In this document: one piece after another, positions 36,716 through 46,751 of the stretch
How the letters are laid out: each line of letters opens with the position of its first letter
Position numbering within the stretch: position 1 is the first letter of the stretch
Assembly (NCBI RefSeq): GCF_021083185.1
Contig: NZ_JAIGQB010000004.1
Coordinates: 124,001 to 188,000 of the forward strand
Direction of reading: 5' to 3'
DNA: 64,000 bases
From: Nocardioides furvisabuli
GTDB lineage: Bacteria > Actinomycetota > Actinomycetes > Propionibacteriales > Nocardioidaceae
The notes under the pieces: generated by a model
Seen by the model: the letters and a program-made list of their open reading frames with translations, nothing else
Told to the model about the DNA's origin: nothing
Databases searched by the model: none
Position numbers and translations under genes: made by a program

Positions 36716-37492
36716 ATGACCGCGCAGGAAAGCTCACCCGTCAGCGCCGGCCGGGGCGAGCCCCTGGTCGTGCTCAAGGACGTGCAGAAGCACTTCGGCC
36801 AGCTCCACGCCCTCAAGGACATCGACCTCACCGTCACCCGCGGCGAGGTCGTCGTGGTGATCGGGCCCTCGGGCTCGGGCAAGTCGACCCTGTGCCGCAC
36901 GATCAACCGCCTCGAGACCATCGACAGCGGCACGATCATGCTCGACGGCCAGCCCCTGCCCGAGGAGGGCAAGGAGCTCGCGGCGCTGCGCGCCGAGGTC
37001 GGCATGGTCTTCCAGAGCTTCAACCTCTTCGCCCACAAGACGATCCTGGAGAACGTCACCCTCGGGCCGATCAAGGTGCGTGGCATGAAGAAGGCCGACG
37101 CCGACAAGCGGGCGATGGAGCTCCTGGAGCGTGTCGGGATCGCCCACCAGGCCGAGAAGTACGCCGCGCAGCTCTCCGGCGGCCAGCAGCAGCGCGTCGC
37201 CATCGCGCGCGCCCTGGCCATGGATCCGAAGGTGATGCTCTTCGACGAGCCCACCTCCGCACTCGACCCGGAGATGATCAAGGAGGTGCTCGACGTCATG
37301 GTCGACCTCGCCGAGCAGGGCATGACCATGGTCGTGGTCACCCACGAGATGGGCTTCGCGCGCACCGCCGCCGACCGGGTCGTGTTCATGGCCGACGGCG
37401 CGATCGTGGAGGAGAACACCCCCGAGGAGTTCTTCACCAACCCCAGCTCGGACCGCGCCAAGGACTTCCTCGGCAAGATCCTCAAGCACTGA
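36716..37492 (+). CDS. gluA: Glutamate-type amino acid ABC transporter, ATP-binding protein
   Basis: 258 residues. Walker [11 protein letters not shown]-loop [14 protein letters not shown], signature [15 protein letters not shown] and Walker [15 protein letters not shown] are all intact; the sequence is of the GlnQ/GluA polar amino acid importer group. It powers uptake through GluCD with GluB. TAGGTT exactly six bases before the ATG makes a leaderless operon start. A hairpin follows its stop codon before gluB. Confidence 0.9.
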   Translation: MTAQESSPVSAGRGEPLVVLKDVQKHFGQLHALKDIDLTVTRGEVVVVIGPSGSGKSTLCRTINRLETIDSGTIMLDGQPLPEEGKELAALRAEVGMVFQSFNLFAHKTILENVTLGPIKVRGMKKADADKRAMELLERVGIAHQAEKYAAQLSGGQQQRVAIARALAMDPKVMLFDEPTSALDPEMIKEVLDVMVDLAEQGMTMVVVTHEMGFARTAADRVVFMADGAIVEENTPEEFFTNPSSDRAKDFLGKILKH

Positions 37493-37508
37493 TCCATCCA
37501 ATCCATCG

Positions 37509-37524
37509 GCCGGAGACCTCCGGC
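37509..37524 (+). terminator. Hairpin between gluA and gluB
   Basis: GCCGGAG and CTCCGGC form a perfect 7-bp stem with a 2-base loop just upstream of the gluB ribosome binding site. It is more likely an mRNA processing/stability element than a full terminator. Confidence 0.5.
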
Positions 37525-37544
37525 TCGGGACAGAAGGAGAAGCA

Positions 37545-38423
37545 ATGCGATTCACCAGGACCAAGGCGATCGTCGCTGCGACAGGGCTGGCGCTGTCGCT
37601 GGCCGCGTGCGGCGGGGACGACGGCAGCGAGCCGGAGGTCGTGACCGACGCCGAGTTCGAGGCCGGGACCACGATGGCGGAGCTCGCCGAGGCCGGCTCC
37701 ATGACCGTCGGCACCAAGTTCGACCAGCCCGGCTTCGGCCTGCTGGGCCTCGAGGACACTCCCGAGGGCTTCGACGTCGAGGTCGCCAAGATCATCGCCG
37801 GCGCCATGGGCATCGCGCCCGAGGACATCGAGTGGAAGCAGGCCACCTCCGACATCCGCGAGCAGGTGATCGAGGACGGCGAGGTCGACATGGTCGTGGC
37901 GACCTACACGATCAACGAGGAGCGCGCCCAGCGCATCACCTTCGCCGGCCCCTACTACGAGGCGGGCCAGCAGCTGATGGTCAACGCCGACAACGACTCG
38001 ATCAACGGGCCCGAGGACATCGCGGACAACCCCGACATGAAGGTCTGCTCGGTGACCGGCTCGACCCCCTCGGAGCAGATCAGGGAGTATCTGGCCTCCG
38101 ACGACCAGCTGGTGCTCTTCGACATCTACGACAAGTGCAAGGACGCGCTCGGCAACGGCCAGGTCGACATCGTCACCACCGACAACGTGATCCTCCTCGG
38201 CTACGTGGACGGGAGCGACGGCGAGTTCAAGCTCGTCGGCGAGCAGTTCACCGAGGAGCCCTACGGCATCGGCATCGAGAAGGGTGACGTCGAGTTCTGC
38301 GAGTTCATCAACGAGACGCTCGCCGACAACGAGGACGCCTACGTCGCGGCGTGGGAGGCCACCGCCGGCGAGGTCGAGGGCACCGAGACCCCTGAGCTCC
38401 CCGAGCCTGCTCCCTGCGTCTGA
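37545..38423 (+). CDS. gluB: Glutamate-type ABC transporter substrate-binding lipoprotein
   Basis: 292 residues behind AAGGAGA. Lipoprotein signal ending in LSLAACGGD (lipobox LAAC), so it is tethered to the outer face of the membrane. The solute-binding type 3 fold is clear: MTVGTKFDQPGFGLLG, GFDVEVAKIIAGAMG, ATYTINEERAQRITFAGPYY and GSTPSEQI, all features of glutamate/aspartate/glutamine binding proteins. Negative charge is frequent at the C-terminus. Followed by a strong hairpin that may raise its level over the membrane subunits. Confidence 0.9.
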   Translation: MRFTRTKAIVAATGLALSLAACGGDDGSEPEVVTDAEFEAGTTMAELAEAGSMTVGTKFDQPGFGLLGLEDTPEGFDVEVAKIIAGAMGIAPEDIEWKQATSDIREQVIEDGEVDMVVATYTINEERAQRITFAGPYYEAGQQLMVNADNDSINGPEDIADNPDMKVCSVTGSTPSEQIREYLASDDQLVLFDIYDKCKDALGNGQVDIVTTDNVILLGYVDGSDGEFKLVGEQFTEEPYGIGIEKGDVEFCEFINETLADNEDAYVAAWEATAGEVEGTETPELPEPAPCV

Positions 38424-38443
38424 GCCGACCGAACCACCCATGA

Positions 38444-38476
38444 CCGGTGGGGGCGCATCCCGTGCGTCCCCACCGG
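38444..38476 (+). terminator. Strong stem-loop between gluB and gluC
   Basis: CCGGTGGGGGCGCA pairs with TGCGTCCCCACCGG (one G-T wobble), loop of five bases. A 14-bp stem with no T run, 20 bases past the gluB stop. Typical of binding-protein operons, where it protects upstream mRNA and partly stops transcription into the permease genes. Confidence 0.75.
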
Positions 38477-38495
38477 CTCACCGAGAGGAACCACC

Positions 38496-39146
38496 GTGGA
38501 CCCGGTGATCGACAACCTGGACCTGTACTGGTCCGGGTTCCTGCGCTCGCTGAGCATCATCGGCTGGAGCCTCGTGGGCTCGCTGCTGCTCGGCACCCTG
38601 ATCGCTGCCTTCCGGGTCTCGCCGGTCGCGTCCCTGCGGGCCTTCGGCTCGGGGTGGGTGACCGTCGTGCGCAACTGCCCGTTGACCATCGTGCTCTTCT
38701 TCATGGCCTTCGGCCTCCCGGAGCTGGGCGTCAACGCGAGCTTCTACCTCTTTGGTGTCGCGGGTCTGATCATCTACACCTCCGCCTTCGTCTGCGAGGC
38801 GATCCGCTCGGGCATCAACTCCGTCTCCGCCGGTCAGGCCGAGGCGGCGCGGGCCATCGGCCTCCCCTTCACCCTGACCCTCACCCAGGTGGTCCTGCCG
38901 CAGGCGCTGCGCGCCACGGTGCCGCCCCTGGGGAGCGTGCAGATCGCGATGTTCAAGAACTCCGCCGTGGTCGGTGCCTTCGGCGTCGGCGGGGACCTCT
39001 ACAGCGTCGGGCGCAACCTGACCAGCGCCCAGGGCTTCTCCTACATCCCGGTGCTGACGGGGGTGGCGATCGGCTACCTCGTGATCACCCTGGCTGCCGG
39101 CGCGCTGCTCGCCGTCATCGAGCGAAAGGTGGCGATCGCGCGATGA
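38496..39146 (+). CDS. gluC: Glutamate-type ABC transporter permease
   Basis: 216 residues from GTG 38496 behind GAGAGGA. Five hydrophobic segments. The EAA loop that contacts the ATPase is AGQAEAARAIGLPFTLTLTQ (G-x9-I-x-L form). Member of the HisM/GlnP amino acid permease group. Its TGA overlaps the ATG of gluD (ATGA), so the two permeases are translationally coupled and form the heterodimeric channel. Confidence 0.88.
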   Translation: MDPVIDNLDLYWSGFLRSLSIIGWSLVGSLLLGTLIAAFRVSPVASLRAFGSGWVTVVRNCPLTIVLFFMAFGLPELGVNASFYLFGVAGLIIYTSAFVCEAIRSGINSVSAGQAEAARAIGLPFTLTLTQVVLPQALRATVPPLGSVQIAMFKNSAVVGAFGVGGDLYSVGRNLTSAQGFSYIPVLTGVAIGYLVITLAAGALLAVIERKVAIAR

Positions 39147-40042
39147 GCCAGACCTCGGTCCTCTACGACGCCCCCGGCCCCCGTGCCGTACGCCGCGCGC
39201 GCATCGGCACCGCGCTGGCGATCCTCGCGTTCCTCGGCCTCGCCGCCCTGGTGGTCCTGCGGCTGGCCGACCGCGGGCAGTTCGACGCCGAGCTGTGGAA
39301 CCCCTGGGTCAACCCCTCCGACGACTCGTTCAGCGCGGTCTGGGGGCTGGTGGGCCGCGGCCTGGTGGCCACCTTGGTGGCGGCGACGCTGGCGATCGTG
39401 CTGGCGCTCGTGGTCGGGGTGCTGCTGGGAGTCGCGCGGATGATGCTCGGGAACCGGCTGCGGGTGCCCGTGGTGCTGTGGATCGAGCTGTTCCGCGGCC
39501 TGCCCGTCGTCATCACCATCGTCTTCGTGTGGCGCGCCATGGTCGAGCTCGGCATCGACGTCGGCCCGCTCCCGGGCGACCCGGCACTGTGGTACCTGGT
39601 CATCGGCCTGACCCTCTACAACTCCGTCATCATCGCCGAGATCCTGCGCGCCGGCGTGCTCTCGTTGCCTCGCGGCCAGCGCGAGGCCGCGCTCGCCGTC
39701 GGCCTGACCAACGGCCAGACGATGCGCACCATCCTGCTGCCGCAGGCGTTCCGGGTGATGCTGCCGGCCCTGATCAGCCAGCTGGTGGTGGTCCTCAAGG
39801 ACACCTCGCTCGTGGCGGTGATCGGACTGGGCTACCTCGAGCTGCTGCGGAGGGGCAACCAGATCTCGCAGAACCTGGACAACCCGATCCAGTCGCTCCT
39901 GATCGTGGCCCTGATCTACATCGTCATCAACTACTCGCTGTCCAAGCTCGCCGAGTACGTCGAGCGACGCCTGGGCCAGGCGAGCGGCTCGTCGGCGGGC
40001 AATGGACTCGATGCCGGCACCGCCGGGAGCCAGGCCGCCTGA
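39143..40042 (+). CDS. gluD: Glutamate-type ABC transporter permease
   Basis: 299 residues, longer than gluC by an N-terminal helix and external loop (residues 20-70) and a C-terminal hydrophilic tail. EAA loop: RGQREAALAVGLTNGQTMRT; following LPQAFRVMLPALISQ is conserved. Second half of the permease pair. Last gene of the gluABCD operon; the next gene converges from the other strand 53 bases later. Confidence 0.88.
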   Translation: MSQTSVLYDAPGPRAVRRARIGTALAILAFLGLAALVVLRLADRGQFDAELWNPWVNPSDDSFSAVWGLVGRGLVATLVAATLAIVLALVVGVLLGVARMMLGNRLRVPVVLWIELFRGLPVVITIVFVWRAMVELGIDVGPLPGDPALWYLVIGLTLYNSVIIAEILRAGVLSLPRGQREAALAVGLTNGQTMRTILLPQAFRVMLPALISQLVVVLKDTSLVAVIGLGYLELLRRGNQISQNLDNPIQSLLIVALIYIVINYSLSKLAEYVERRLGQASGSSAGNGLDAGTAGSQAA

Positions 40043-40095
40043 TCCCAGGGCCCGAGCGGGCACTTCCTCGCGCTGCAGCACGCCGATCGGGCGGG

Positions 40096-40566
40096 CTAGC
40101 GCCTCGCGGTCACCCAGAGCCGGATCTCGCCCTCGACCACGACCGTGCCGTCGGTGCGTACGCCCCGCACCCGCACCGGCAGGTGGTAGCCCTCACCGGC
40201 GTCGGCGAGCCACTGCTCGGGGTCGGTCTCGGCGATGCAGGTGATGTCGGAGCTGGCCCTGGCGGTGTAGGTCACCTCCATGCCCTGCGGGATCCAGCGC
40301 TGCCCGCGCGGGATGCTCGACTCGGCCAGCGCTCCCATCGCCGCCTCGAGCCCGTTGCACAGGGCGATCGCGTGCACGCTGCCGATGTGGTTGTGCACGC
40401 GACGGCGGTCACGGATGACGAGCTCCGCGCGGTGCGGCTCGATGACGGTGAAGCGCGGGCGGATGCTCGCGAAGTACGGCGCCTTCCGGCTGAAGGCGAT
40501 CGAGAAGACCCGGTCGCCCAGGGGCAGCGCGGAGGTCTTCTTCCAGAGGTCGAGGACGGCAGGCAT
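40096..40566 (-). CDS. DUF4442-type hotdog-fold protein
   Basis: 156 residues. Hotdog-fold features: VHNHIGSVHAIALCNGLEAAMGAL (central helix preceded by H-N-H-x-G-S) and GMEVTYTARA. This matches DUF4442/PaaI-like proteins, often acyl-CoA thioesterases; no catalytic residues can be assigned with confidence. TAATGT lies exactly six bases before the ATG, so the message is likely leaderless. It stands alone between the glutamate importer and the sulfur gene cluster, both of which end nearby. Confidence 0.7.
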   Translation of the reverse strand: MPAVLDLWKKTSALPLGDRVFSIAFSRKAPYFASIRPRFTVIEPHRAELVIRDRRRVHNHIGSVHAIALCNGLEAAMGALAESSIPRGQRWIPQGMEVTYTARASSDITCIAETDPEQWLADAGEGYHLPVRVRGVRTDGTVVVEGEIRLWVTARR

Positions 40567-40627
40567 GCCGCGACATTACTGCCGAGTAACCAGCCGCGCC
40601 AGCATGCGCCTCCGGTGGACGGCCCGC

Positions 40628-41182
40628 TCAGATGAAGAGCAGCTGGGCGCCGTCGGTGATCTCCATGAAGTCGCTGGCCGAGATGATGCCCTCGACCTCG
40701 TCGATGAGGTCCTCCTCGTGCAGCTTCATCATGTCGGCGCTCATCCGGCACGCCCACAGGTGGCCACCGGAGGCGTGGATCATCTCCAGGAACTCCGGCA
40801 CCTCGGGGACGTCGAGGTCAGCGATCTGCTTCTTCATCATCTTCGTCGTCGCAGCAGTCATGCCGGGCAGGCCGGCCATCCCCTGCGGCATGTGCACGCC
40901 GAACATCCCCGGGGGATGCATGGCGGTGTTGCCCAGGTAGGAGAACTGCAGGTCGCCCTGGGTCTTCTTGTTGATCATGTCGAAGCCCCAGAAGGTGAAG
41001 AACAGGTGCACCTCGATGCCCTCACCGAGGGCGGCGTTGCCCAGGATCAGCGCCGGGTAGGCCATGTCGAGGTTTCCCTTGGAGCAGATGATGGCCAGCT
41101 TGCGGCCGGACTCGGCCTCGTCGTCGAACGACGGGACGAAGGAGACCTCCTCGTCCATGGTGGTGGTCACGTCGGTCGTCAT
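40628..41182 (-). CDS. DsrE/DsrF/DrsH-like family protein
   Basis: 184 residues from ATG 41182 (GTG 41191 also in frame), with AGGGA upstream. The fold markers KLAIICSKGNLDMAYPALILGNAAL and EVHLFFTFWGFDMI and the C-terminal DLIDEVEGIISASDF identify a DsrE-like (peroxiredoxin-related) sulfur carrier. A cysteine in HLWACRMSADMM is the probable persulfide site. It follows the DsrC/TusE-like gene by two bases and the sulfide:quinone oxidoreductase, so it likely carries sulfane sulfur released by that enzyme. Cytoplasmic. Confidence 0.8.
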   Translation of the reverse strand: MTTDVTTTMDEEVSFVPSFDDEAESGRKLAIICSKGNLDMAYPALILGNAALGEGIEVHLFFTFWGFDMINKKTQGDLQFSYLGNTAMHPPGMFGVHMPQGMAGLPGMTAATTKMMKKQIADLDVPEVPEFLEMIHASGGHLWACRMSADMMKLHEEDLIDEVEGIISASDFMEITDGAQLLFI

Positions 41183-41183
41183 C

Positions 41184-41498
41184 TCACACACATCCCTTCG
41201 GCTTGGGCAGCCCGGCCACGTAGGCCATCTTCTTGGCGGGCTTCTTGGGGAAGAGCCCGAACAGGGTCTTCACGTCGATGCCGGTCTGGGTGCTGACCCG
41301 TCGCAGGGTCGGGGTCTCCCCCATGGCGGCGTGGTCGGTGCGCAGGAACCGGATGGGCACCCAGTGGGCCTCGGTCAGCTCGATCCCGATCAACCGGGCC
41401 AGCTCGACACCGAGGTCCTCGGTCCAGTCGTCCGGGTGGGTGAGGAAACCTTCCTCGTTCACCTCGAGCGGGCGACCGGCGATGGTGGTGGTGGGCAT
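41184..41498 (-). CDS. TusE/DsrC/DsvC-family sulfur relay protein
   Basis: 104 residues from ATG 41498 (GAGAGG seven bases upstream; ATG 41504 overlaps the previous stop as ATGA). Family blocks LEVNEEGFLTHPDDWTED and LRRVSTQTGIDVKTLFGLFP are clear. The C-terminal arm ends in PKPKGCV, carrying the conserved penultimate cysteine that accepts persulfide. Only this one of the two DsrC-arm cysteines is present, as in TusE-like members. It lies between the oxidoreductase and the DsrE-like gene in one operon. Confidence 0.85.
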   Translation of the reverse strand: MPTTTIAGRPLEVNEEGFLTHPDDWTEDLGVELARLIGIELTEAHWVPIRFLRTDHAAMGETPTLRRVSTQTGIDVKTLFGLFPKKPAKKMAYVAGLPKPKGCV

Positions 41499-41500
41499 GC

Positions 41501-42796
<1,296 letters not shown>

Positions 42797-42803
42797 GTTC
42801 CAG

Positions 42804-42822
42804 ATATACCCCCGGGGGTTTG
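42804..42822. promoter_or_regulatory. CsoR/CstR-type operator at the sqr promoter
   Basis: ATATACCCCCGGGGGTTTG (42804-42822) contains a perfect CCCCCGGGGG core with AT-rich flanks, the form bound by CsoR-family repressors, including the persulfide sensor CstR. On the minus strand TATATC lies six bases before the sqr ATG, and the operator directly abuts this -10. No csoR/cstR gene is in the window. Confidence 0.65.
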
Positions 42823-42837
42823 CGCCGGGACAGGGAC

Positions 42838-43239
42838 CTAGGTCCCCTCACGACCGGGACCAGCGGCCGCTGCGAGGACCTCGACCCGGTTGCCGTGGGC
42901 GTCGACGGCGTGGAGGCGGACGTGGCCGGGGAAGGAGTCCCGCTGGCTCTCGTCGACCTCGAAGCCCAGTCCGCGCAGGCGGCCCGCGACCACCTCGAGC
43001 TCGTCGACGACGAAGGCCGGGTGCGCCTTGCGCGCCGGGGCGAAGGGGTCCTCGACGCCGACGTGCAGCTCGGCCGAGACAGCACCCGCATCGTCGTACG
43101 CCCGGAACCAGCAGCCTCCACGGGCCGCGAGGTCGGCCGGCTTGTCGACCTCGGTGAGCCCGAGCCCGTCGGCGTAGAAGCGGCGCGCGCCGTCCTCCCC
43201 GCCGGGCGGGCAGGCGACCTGGACGTGGTGCAGCCGCAT
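42838..43239 (-). CDS. VOC-family protein (glyoxalase/bleomycin-resistance fold)
   Basis: 133 residues from ATG 43239, which overlaps the stop of the methyltransferase gene by one base (TGATG). Fold markers: MRLHHVQVACPPG with a metal-type His, AHPAFVVDELEVVAGRL and DAHGNRVEVL near the C-terminus with the glutamate ligand. A small single-domain VOC protein; such proteins isomerise, cleave or bind small molecules with a divalent metal. Substrate unknown. Cotranscribed with the tam-like gene. Confidence 0.75.
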   Translation of the reverse strand: MRLHHVQVACPPGGEDGARRFYADGLGLTEVDKPADLAARGGCWFRAYDDAGAVSAELHVGVEDPFAPARKAHPAFVVDELEVVAGRLRGLGFEVDESQRDSFPGHVRLHAVDAHGNRVEVLAAAAGPGREGT

Positions 43240-44039
43240 CAGACCCGCACCCCGTCCGGCTTCTGCGCGACCACGAAGATCCGGCGGAACGGCATCACCA
43301 CGCGCCCGTCGGCGTCGGCCGGGTAGGCCTCGCGCAGCAACGCGCGGAACTCGTCCTCGAAGTCGCCGCGCAACCCGTCCGGCAGCGCCTGGAGCGTGGG
43401 GCGCGCGCCCGTGCCGGAGACCCAGTCGAAGACCGGGTCGGCGCCGGTGAGGACATGGAGGTACGTCGTCTCCCAGGCGTCGACCTCGCACCCGAGGTCC
43501 AGCAGGAGGCGGGCGTAGTCGGCCGGCTCGTGGCTCGCGGGGACCGCGACGTCGCGCACGTGCTCGGCGTACGGCGCGCGCTCGGCGATGTCGGCGCGGA
43601 TGGTGTGGCTCGGCTCGTCGAAGTTGCCCGGCACCTGGAAGGCGAACCAGCCGCGCGGCGCCACGCGGTCGAGGAGGTCGGGCAGCAGCGCGAGGTGGTC
43701 CGGCAGCCACTGCAGGGTGGCGTTGGAGACGAGCACGTCGACCGGGGCGCGCAGCGCGACCGGGTCGGGCCGGGCCCAGTCGCGCAGGTCGGCGACCTCC
43801 CACGTGACGCCGAGGACCTCCCGGGCCGCCGCGATCATCTGCGGGCTGCTGTCGATGCCGGTCACCGACGCCCTCGGCCAGCGGTCGGCGAGCAACGCGG
43901 TGAGGTTGCCGGGGCCACAGCCCAGGTCGACGACGACCTTCGGCGTCTCCGCGTGCACCCGCGCCAGCAGGTCGACGAACGGCCTCCCCCGCTCGTCGGC
44001 GTACGCGAGGTAGCGGTCGGGGTCCCAGATGTGGCTCAT
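43239..44039 (-). CDS. tam: Trans-aconitate 2-methyltransferase-like SAM methyltransferase
   Basis: 266 residues from ATG 44039 behind GGAGGAGCTGAC. SAM-binding motif VVDLGCGPGNLTALLADRWP near residue 35 and IDSSPQMIAAAR. The stretches LQWLPDHLALLPDLLDRVAP and WETTYLHVLTGADPVFDWVSGT are characteristic of Tam, which methylates trans-aconitate and relieves inhibition of the citric acid cycle. Divergent from the MarR gene, whose twin operators lie in the shared upstream region, so MarR may regulate both. Confidence 0.8.
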   Translation of the reverse strand: MSHIWDPDRYLAYADERGRPFVDLLARVHAETPKVVVDLGCGPGNLTALLADRWPRASVTGIDSSPQMIAAAREVLGVTWEVADLRDWARPDPVALRAPVDVLVSNATLQWLPDHLALLPDLLDRVAPRGWFAFQVPGNFDEPSHTIRADIAERAPYAEHVRDVAVPASHEPADYARLLLDLGCEVDAWETTYLHVLTGADPVFDWVSGTGARPTLQALPDGLRGDFEDEFRALLREAYPADADGRVVMPFRRIFVVAQKPDGVRV

Positions 44040-44173
44040 GTCAGCTCCTCCACAGGTGTCGGGGTCGTGCGCGTCCCCTCCCCGAGGCATATCCGAGGAC
44101 GTTCCGGTAGGTCAATCGACAGATCCACCCACCAGCACGTCCCCAGATGCCGGCAGGAGCGGCCGCGGAAGTG

Positions 44174-44224
44174 TCTTGATGTCGAGACATCTCACTCTCC
44201 ACCCGCACTCTCTCGATGTCAAGA
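44174..44224. promoter_or_regulatory. Twin palindromic operators between tam and marR
   Basis: TCTTGATGTCGAGA at 44174-44187 and TCTCGATGTCAAGA at 44211-44224 are two copies of a TCTYGA-NN-TCRAGA palindrome, 37 bases apart. This form and position upstream of a MarR gene fit autoregulatory MarR sites. Confidence 0.7.
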
Positions 44225-44260
44225 TTCTCGACCGGAGTCGTCGTCTGGCAGGATGTCGTC

Positions 44261-44758
44261 ATGCGCGACGAGGTGGACGACCTGGTCGAGGCCTGGGGAC
44301 GCGAACGCGGCGACCTCGACCTCGCTCCGGTCGAGGTGTTCTCGCGCATCAGCCGCCTGGCCCGTCACCTCGACCTGGCTCGCCGCGACGCCTTCACCGC
44401 GCACGGCATCGAGTCGTGGGAGTTCGACGTGCTGGCCGCGCTGCGTCGCGTCGGGGAGTCGTACGAGCTCTCCCCCGGCCGCCTGCTGCGCGAGACGCTC
44501 GTGACCAGCGGCACCATGACCAACCGCGTCGACCGCCTCGCCGCTCGCGGGCTCGTCGAGCGGCTCCCGGACCCGCACGACCGCCGTGGCGTGCTGGTGC
44601 GGCTCACCGCCGACGGCAAGGCGAGCGTGGACGGGGCCTTCGAGGCCCTGCTCGCCGCCGAGGCCGACCTCCTGGCCGACCTGTCGGCCGCGGAGCGTAC
44701 GCAGCTCGCGAGCCTGCTGCGCTCGCTGCTCGCGCCCTTCGGGACGCCGGCGCCGTAG
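44261..44758 (+). CDS. MarR-family transcriptional regulator
   Basis: 165 residues from ATG 44261, with CAGGAT six bases upstream (GTG/ATG starts further up would run into the operator). Winged helix-turn-helix: WEFDVLAALRRVGESYELSPGRLL then TSGTMTNRVDRLAARGLVERLPDPHDRRGVLVRLT, where the wing D-x-R-D/R-x-V is clear. The LLADLSAAERTQLASLLRSLL end forms the dimer helix. Probably represses itself and perhaps the divergent methyltransferase operon. The ligand is unknown. Confidence 0.85.
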   Translation: MRDEVDDLVEAWGRERGDLDLAPVEVFSRISRLARHLDLARRDAFTAHGIESWEFDVLAALRRVGESYELSPGRLLRETLVTSGTMTNRVDRLAARGLVERLPDPHDRRGVLVRLTADGKASVDGAFEALLAAEADLLADLSAAERTQLASLLRSLLAPFGTPAP

Positions 44759-44837
44759 ACACGCAGACATTGGTCCGCCCACGCGCGGCGCGCCCGTGTG
44801 GGGAGCCACCGCGGACCGACCATGGTCCGCGCGTCTC

Positions 44838-46655
44838 CTACTCGACGAGCTCGGAGGCCTCGAGCCACTCCAGCTCGAGCTCCTCCTTCTCGGCCGCGAG
44901 CTCGCCGAGCTGGTCACCCACCCGCGCGAGCAGCGCGTAGTCGGTGAGGTTGGCCTCCATCTCGGCGTGCAGCGCGGCCTCGCGCGCGGCGATCCGCTCG
45001 AGCTGCTTCTCCACCTTGGCCAGCACCTTGCGGGCAGCACGGTCCTCGGCGCTGCCGGCACGCGCCTTGGCCGGGGCGGCGTCATGCGGATCCGCAGCCA
45101 TGGGTGCGGGGTCGTATGACGCAGGGGCGTCCGCGTCACCAGCGCCGAGCGTGGCCGACGACGCAGAGGCCGCGCGTCGTTCGAGGTACTCGTCCACCCC
45201 GCGCGGCAGCATCGAGACCTGCCCGTCGCCGAGCAGCGCCCAGGTCGAGTCGGTGACACGCTCGAGGAAGTAGCGGTCGTGCGAGACCACCACGAGCGTG
45301 CCGGGCCAGCTGTCGAGGAAGTCCTCGAGCACGTTGAGGGTGTCGATGTCGAGGTCGTTGGTGGGCTCGTCGAGGAGCAGCACGTTGGGCTCGGTGAGCA
45401 GCAGCTTGAGCAGCTGGAAGCGTCGGCGCTCGCCACCCGACAGGTCGCCGAGGCGCGCGGTGAGCCGGTCGCCGGTGAAGCCGAAGCGCTCGAGCATCGA
45501 GGTCGCGGTGACCTCCTGGCCGTCGAGCGTCTTGGTCACCCGGCGGATCGACTCCACCGTCGGCAGCACCCGCGCCTCGGGGTCGATCTCGTCGAGGGCC
45601 TGGGTGAGGTGCTGGAGCGCGACCGTACGTCCCTGCTTGACGCGGCCGACGCTCGGCGCGAGCGCGCCGGAGATCAGCGACAGCAGCGAGGTCTTGCCGG
45701 CACCGTTGACGCCGACGATGCCGATCCGGTCGCCGGGCCCGATGCGCCACGTCGCGTGCTGGAGCAGCACCTTCTCGCCGCGGGCGAGGTCGACGTCCTC
45801 GATGTCGATGACGTCCTTGCCGAGCCGCTGGCTGGCGAAGCGCTGGAGCTCCATCCGGTCGCGCGGCGGCGGCACGTCCTCGATCAGGGCGTTGGCGGCG
45901 TCGATGCGGAACTTCGGCTTCGACGTCCGTGCCGGGGCGCCGCGCCGCAGCCAGGCCAGCTCCTTGCGGGCGAGGTTGAGCCGGCGGCTCTCCGAGGCGG
46001 CCGCCTGGCGCGAGCGCTCGGCCTTGGCCAGGACGTACGCCGCGTAGCCGCCCTCGTAGGTGTCGACCGCGCCGTCGTGGACCTCCCATGTGGTCTGGCA
46101 GACCGCGTCGAGGAACCACCGGTCGTGGGTGACGACCATCAGCGCGCTCGGCAGGCCCACGAGGTGGTCGGCCAGCCACGCCACGGCCTCGACGTCGAGG
46201 TGGTTGGTCGGCTCGTCGAGGATGATCAGGTCGTGGCGCGAGAGCAGCAGCGCCGCCAGGGCACAGCGCCGGCGCTCACCACCGGAGAGGCCGACGACCG
46301 CGCGGTCGAGGCTCACCCCCGCCAACAGCTCCTCCACCACCTGACGGGTCGTGGCGTCGGCGGCCCACTCGTGGTCCTCGCGACCGCCGAGCACCGCCTC
46401 GCGCACGGAGTGGGAGTCGACGAGCTCGTCGCCCTGGTGGAGGTAGCCGATCTCGACGCCGCGGGTCTTGGAGACGCGGCCGGAGTCGGGCTGCTCGATG
46501 CCGGTCATCACCTCGAGCAGCGTGGTCTTGCCGTCGCCGTTGCGACCGACGATGCCGACGCGCTCGCCGACGGAGATGCCGAGGGAGACGTCGTCGAGGA
46601 GCGGTCGTACGCCGTAGGACTTCGAGACCCGCTCGAGGTTGATGAGGTTCGCCAT
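44838..46655 (-). CDS. ABC-F family ATP-binding protein (Uup-like)
   Basis: 605 residues from ATG 46655. Two ATPase cassettes: Walker A GRNGDGKTT and GVNGAGKTS; signatures LSGGERRRCALAALL and LSGGERRRFQLLKLL; no membrane domain. The linker and the C-terminal coiled-coil (RKVLAKVEKQLERIAAREAAL, about residues 520-600) match Uup-type ABC-F proteins, which act on the ribosome or on DNA-related processes rather than transport. An antibiotic-resistance role cannot be excluded but the Uup-like coiled coil argues against it. Confidence 0.85.
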   Translation of the reverse strand: MANLINLERVSKSYGVRPLLDDVSLGISVGERVGIVGRNGDGKTTLLEVMTGIEQPDSGRVSKTRGVEIGYLHQGDELVDSHSVREAVLGGREDHEWAADATTRQVVEELLAGVSLDRAVVGLSGGERRRCALAALLLSRHDLIILDEPTNHLDVEAVAWLADHLVGLPSALMVVTHDRWFLDAVCQTTWEVHDGAVDTYEGGYAAYVLAKAERSRQAAASESRRLNLARKELAWLRRGAPARTSKPKFRIDAANALIEDVPPPRDRMELQRFASQRLGKDVIDIEDVDLARGEKVLLQHATWRIGPGDRIGIVGVNGAGKTSLLSLISGALAPSVGRVKQGRTVALQHLTQALDEIDPEARVLPTVESIRRVTKTLDGQEVTATSMLERFGFTGDRLTARLGDLSGGERRRFQLLKLLLTEPNVLLLDEPTNDLDIDTLNVLEDFLDSWPGTLVVVSHDRYFLERVTDSTWALLGDGQVSMLPRGVDEYLERRAASASSATLGAGDADAPASYDPAPMAADPHDAAPAKARAGSAEDRAARKVLAKVEKQLERIAAREAALHAEMEANLTDYALLARVGDQLGELAAEKEELELEWLEASELVE

Positions 46656-46751
46656 GACGGGCCCGATCCTCTCAGGGATCACCTCGCCGGCGTGCTTCGG
46701 CGTACGTCGCCGACCTGCGCGGGGGTGGCTCGCGCACCGCTCACGACGAGC

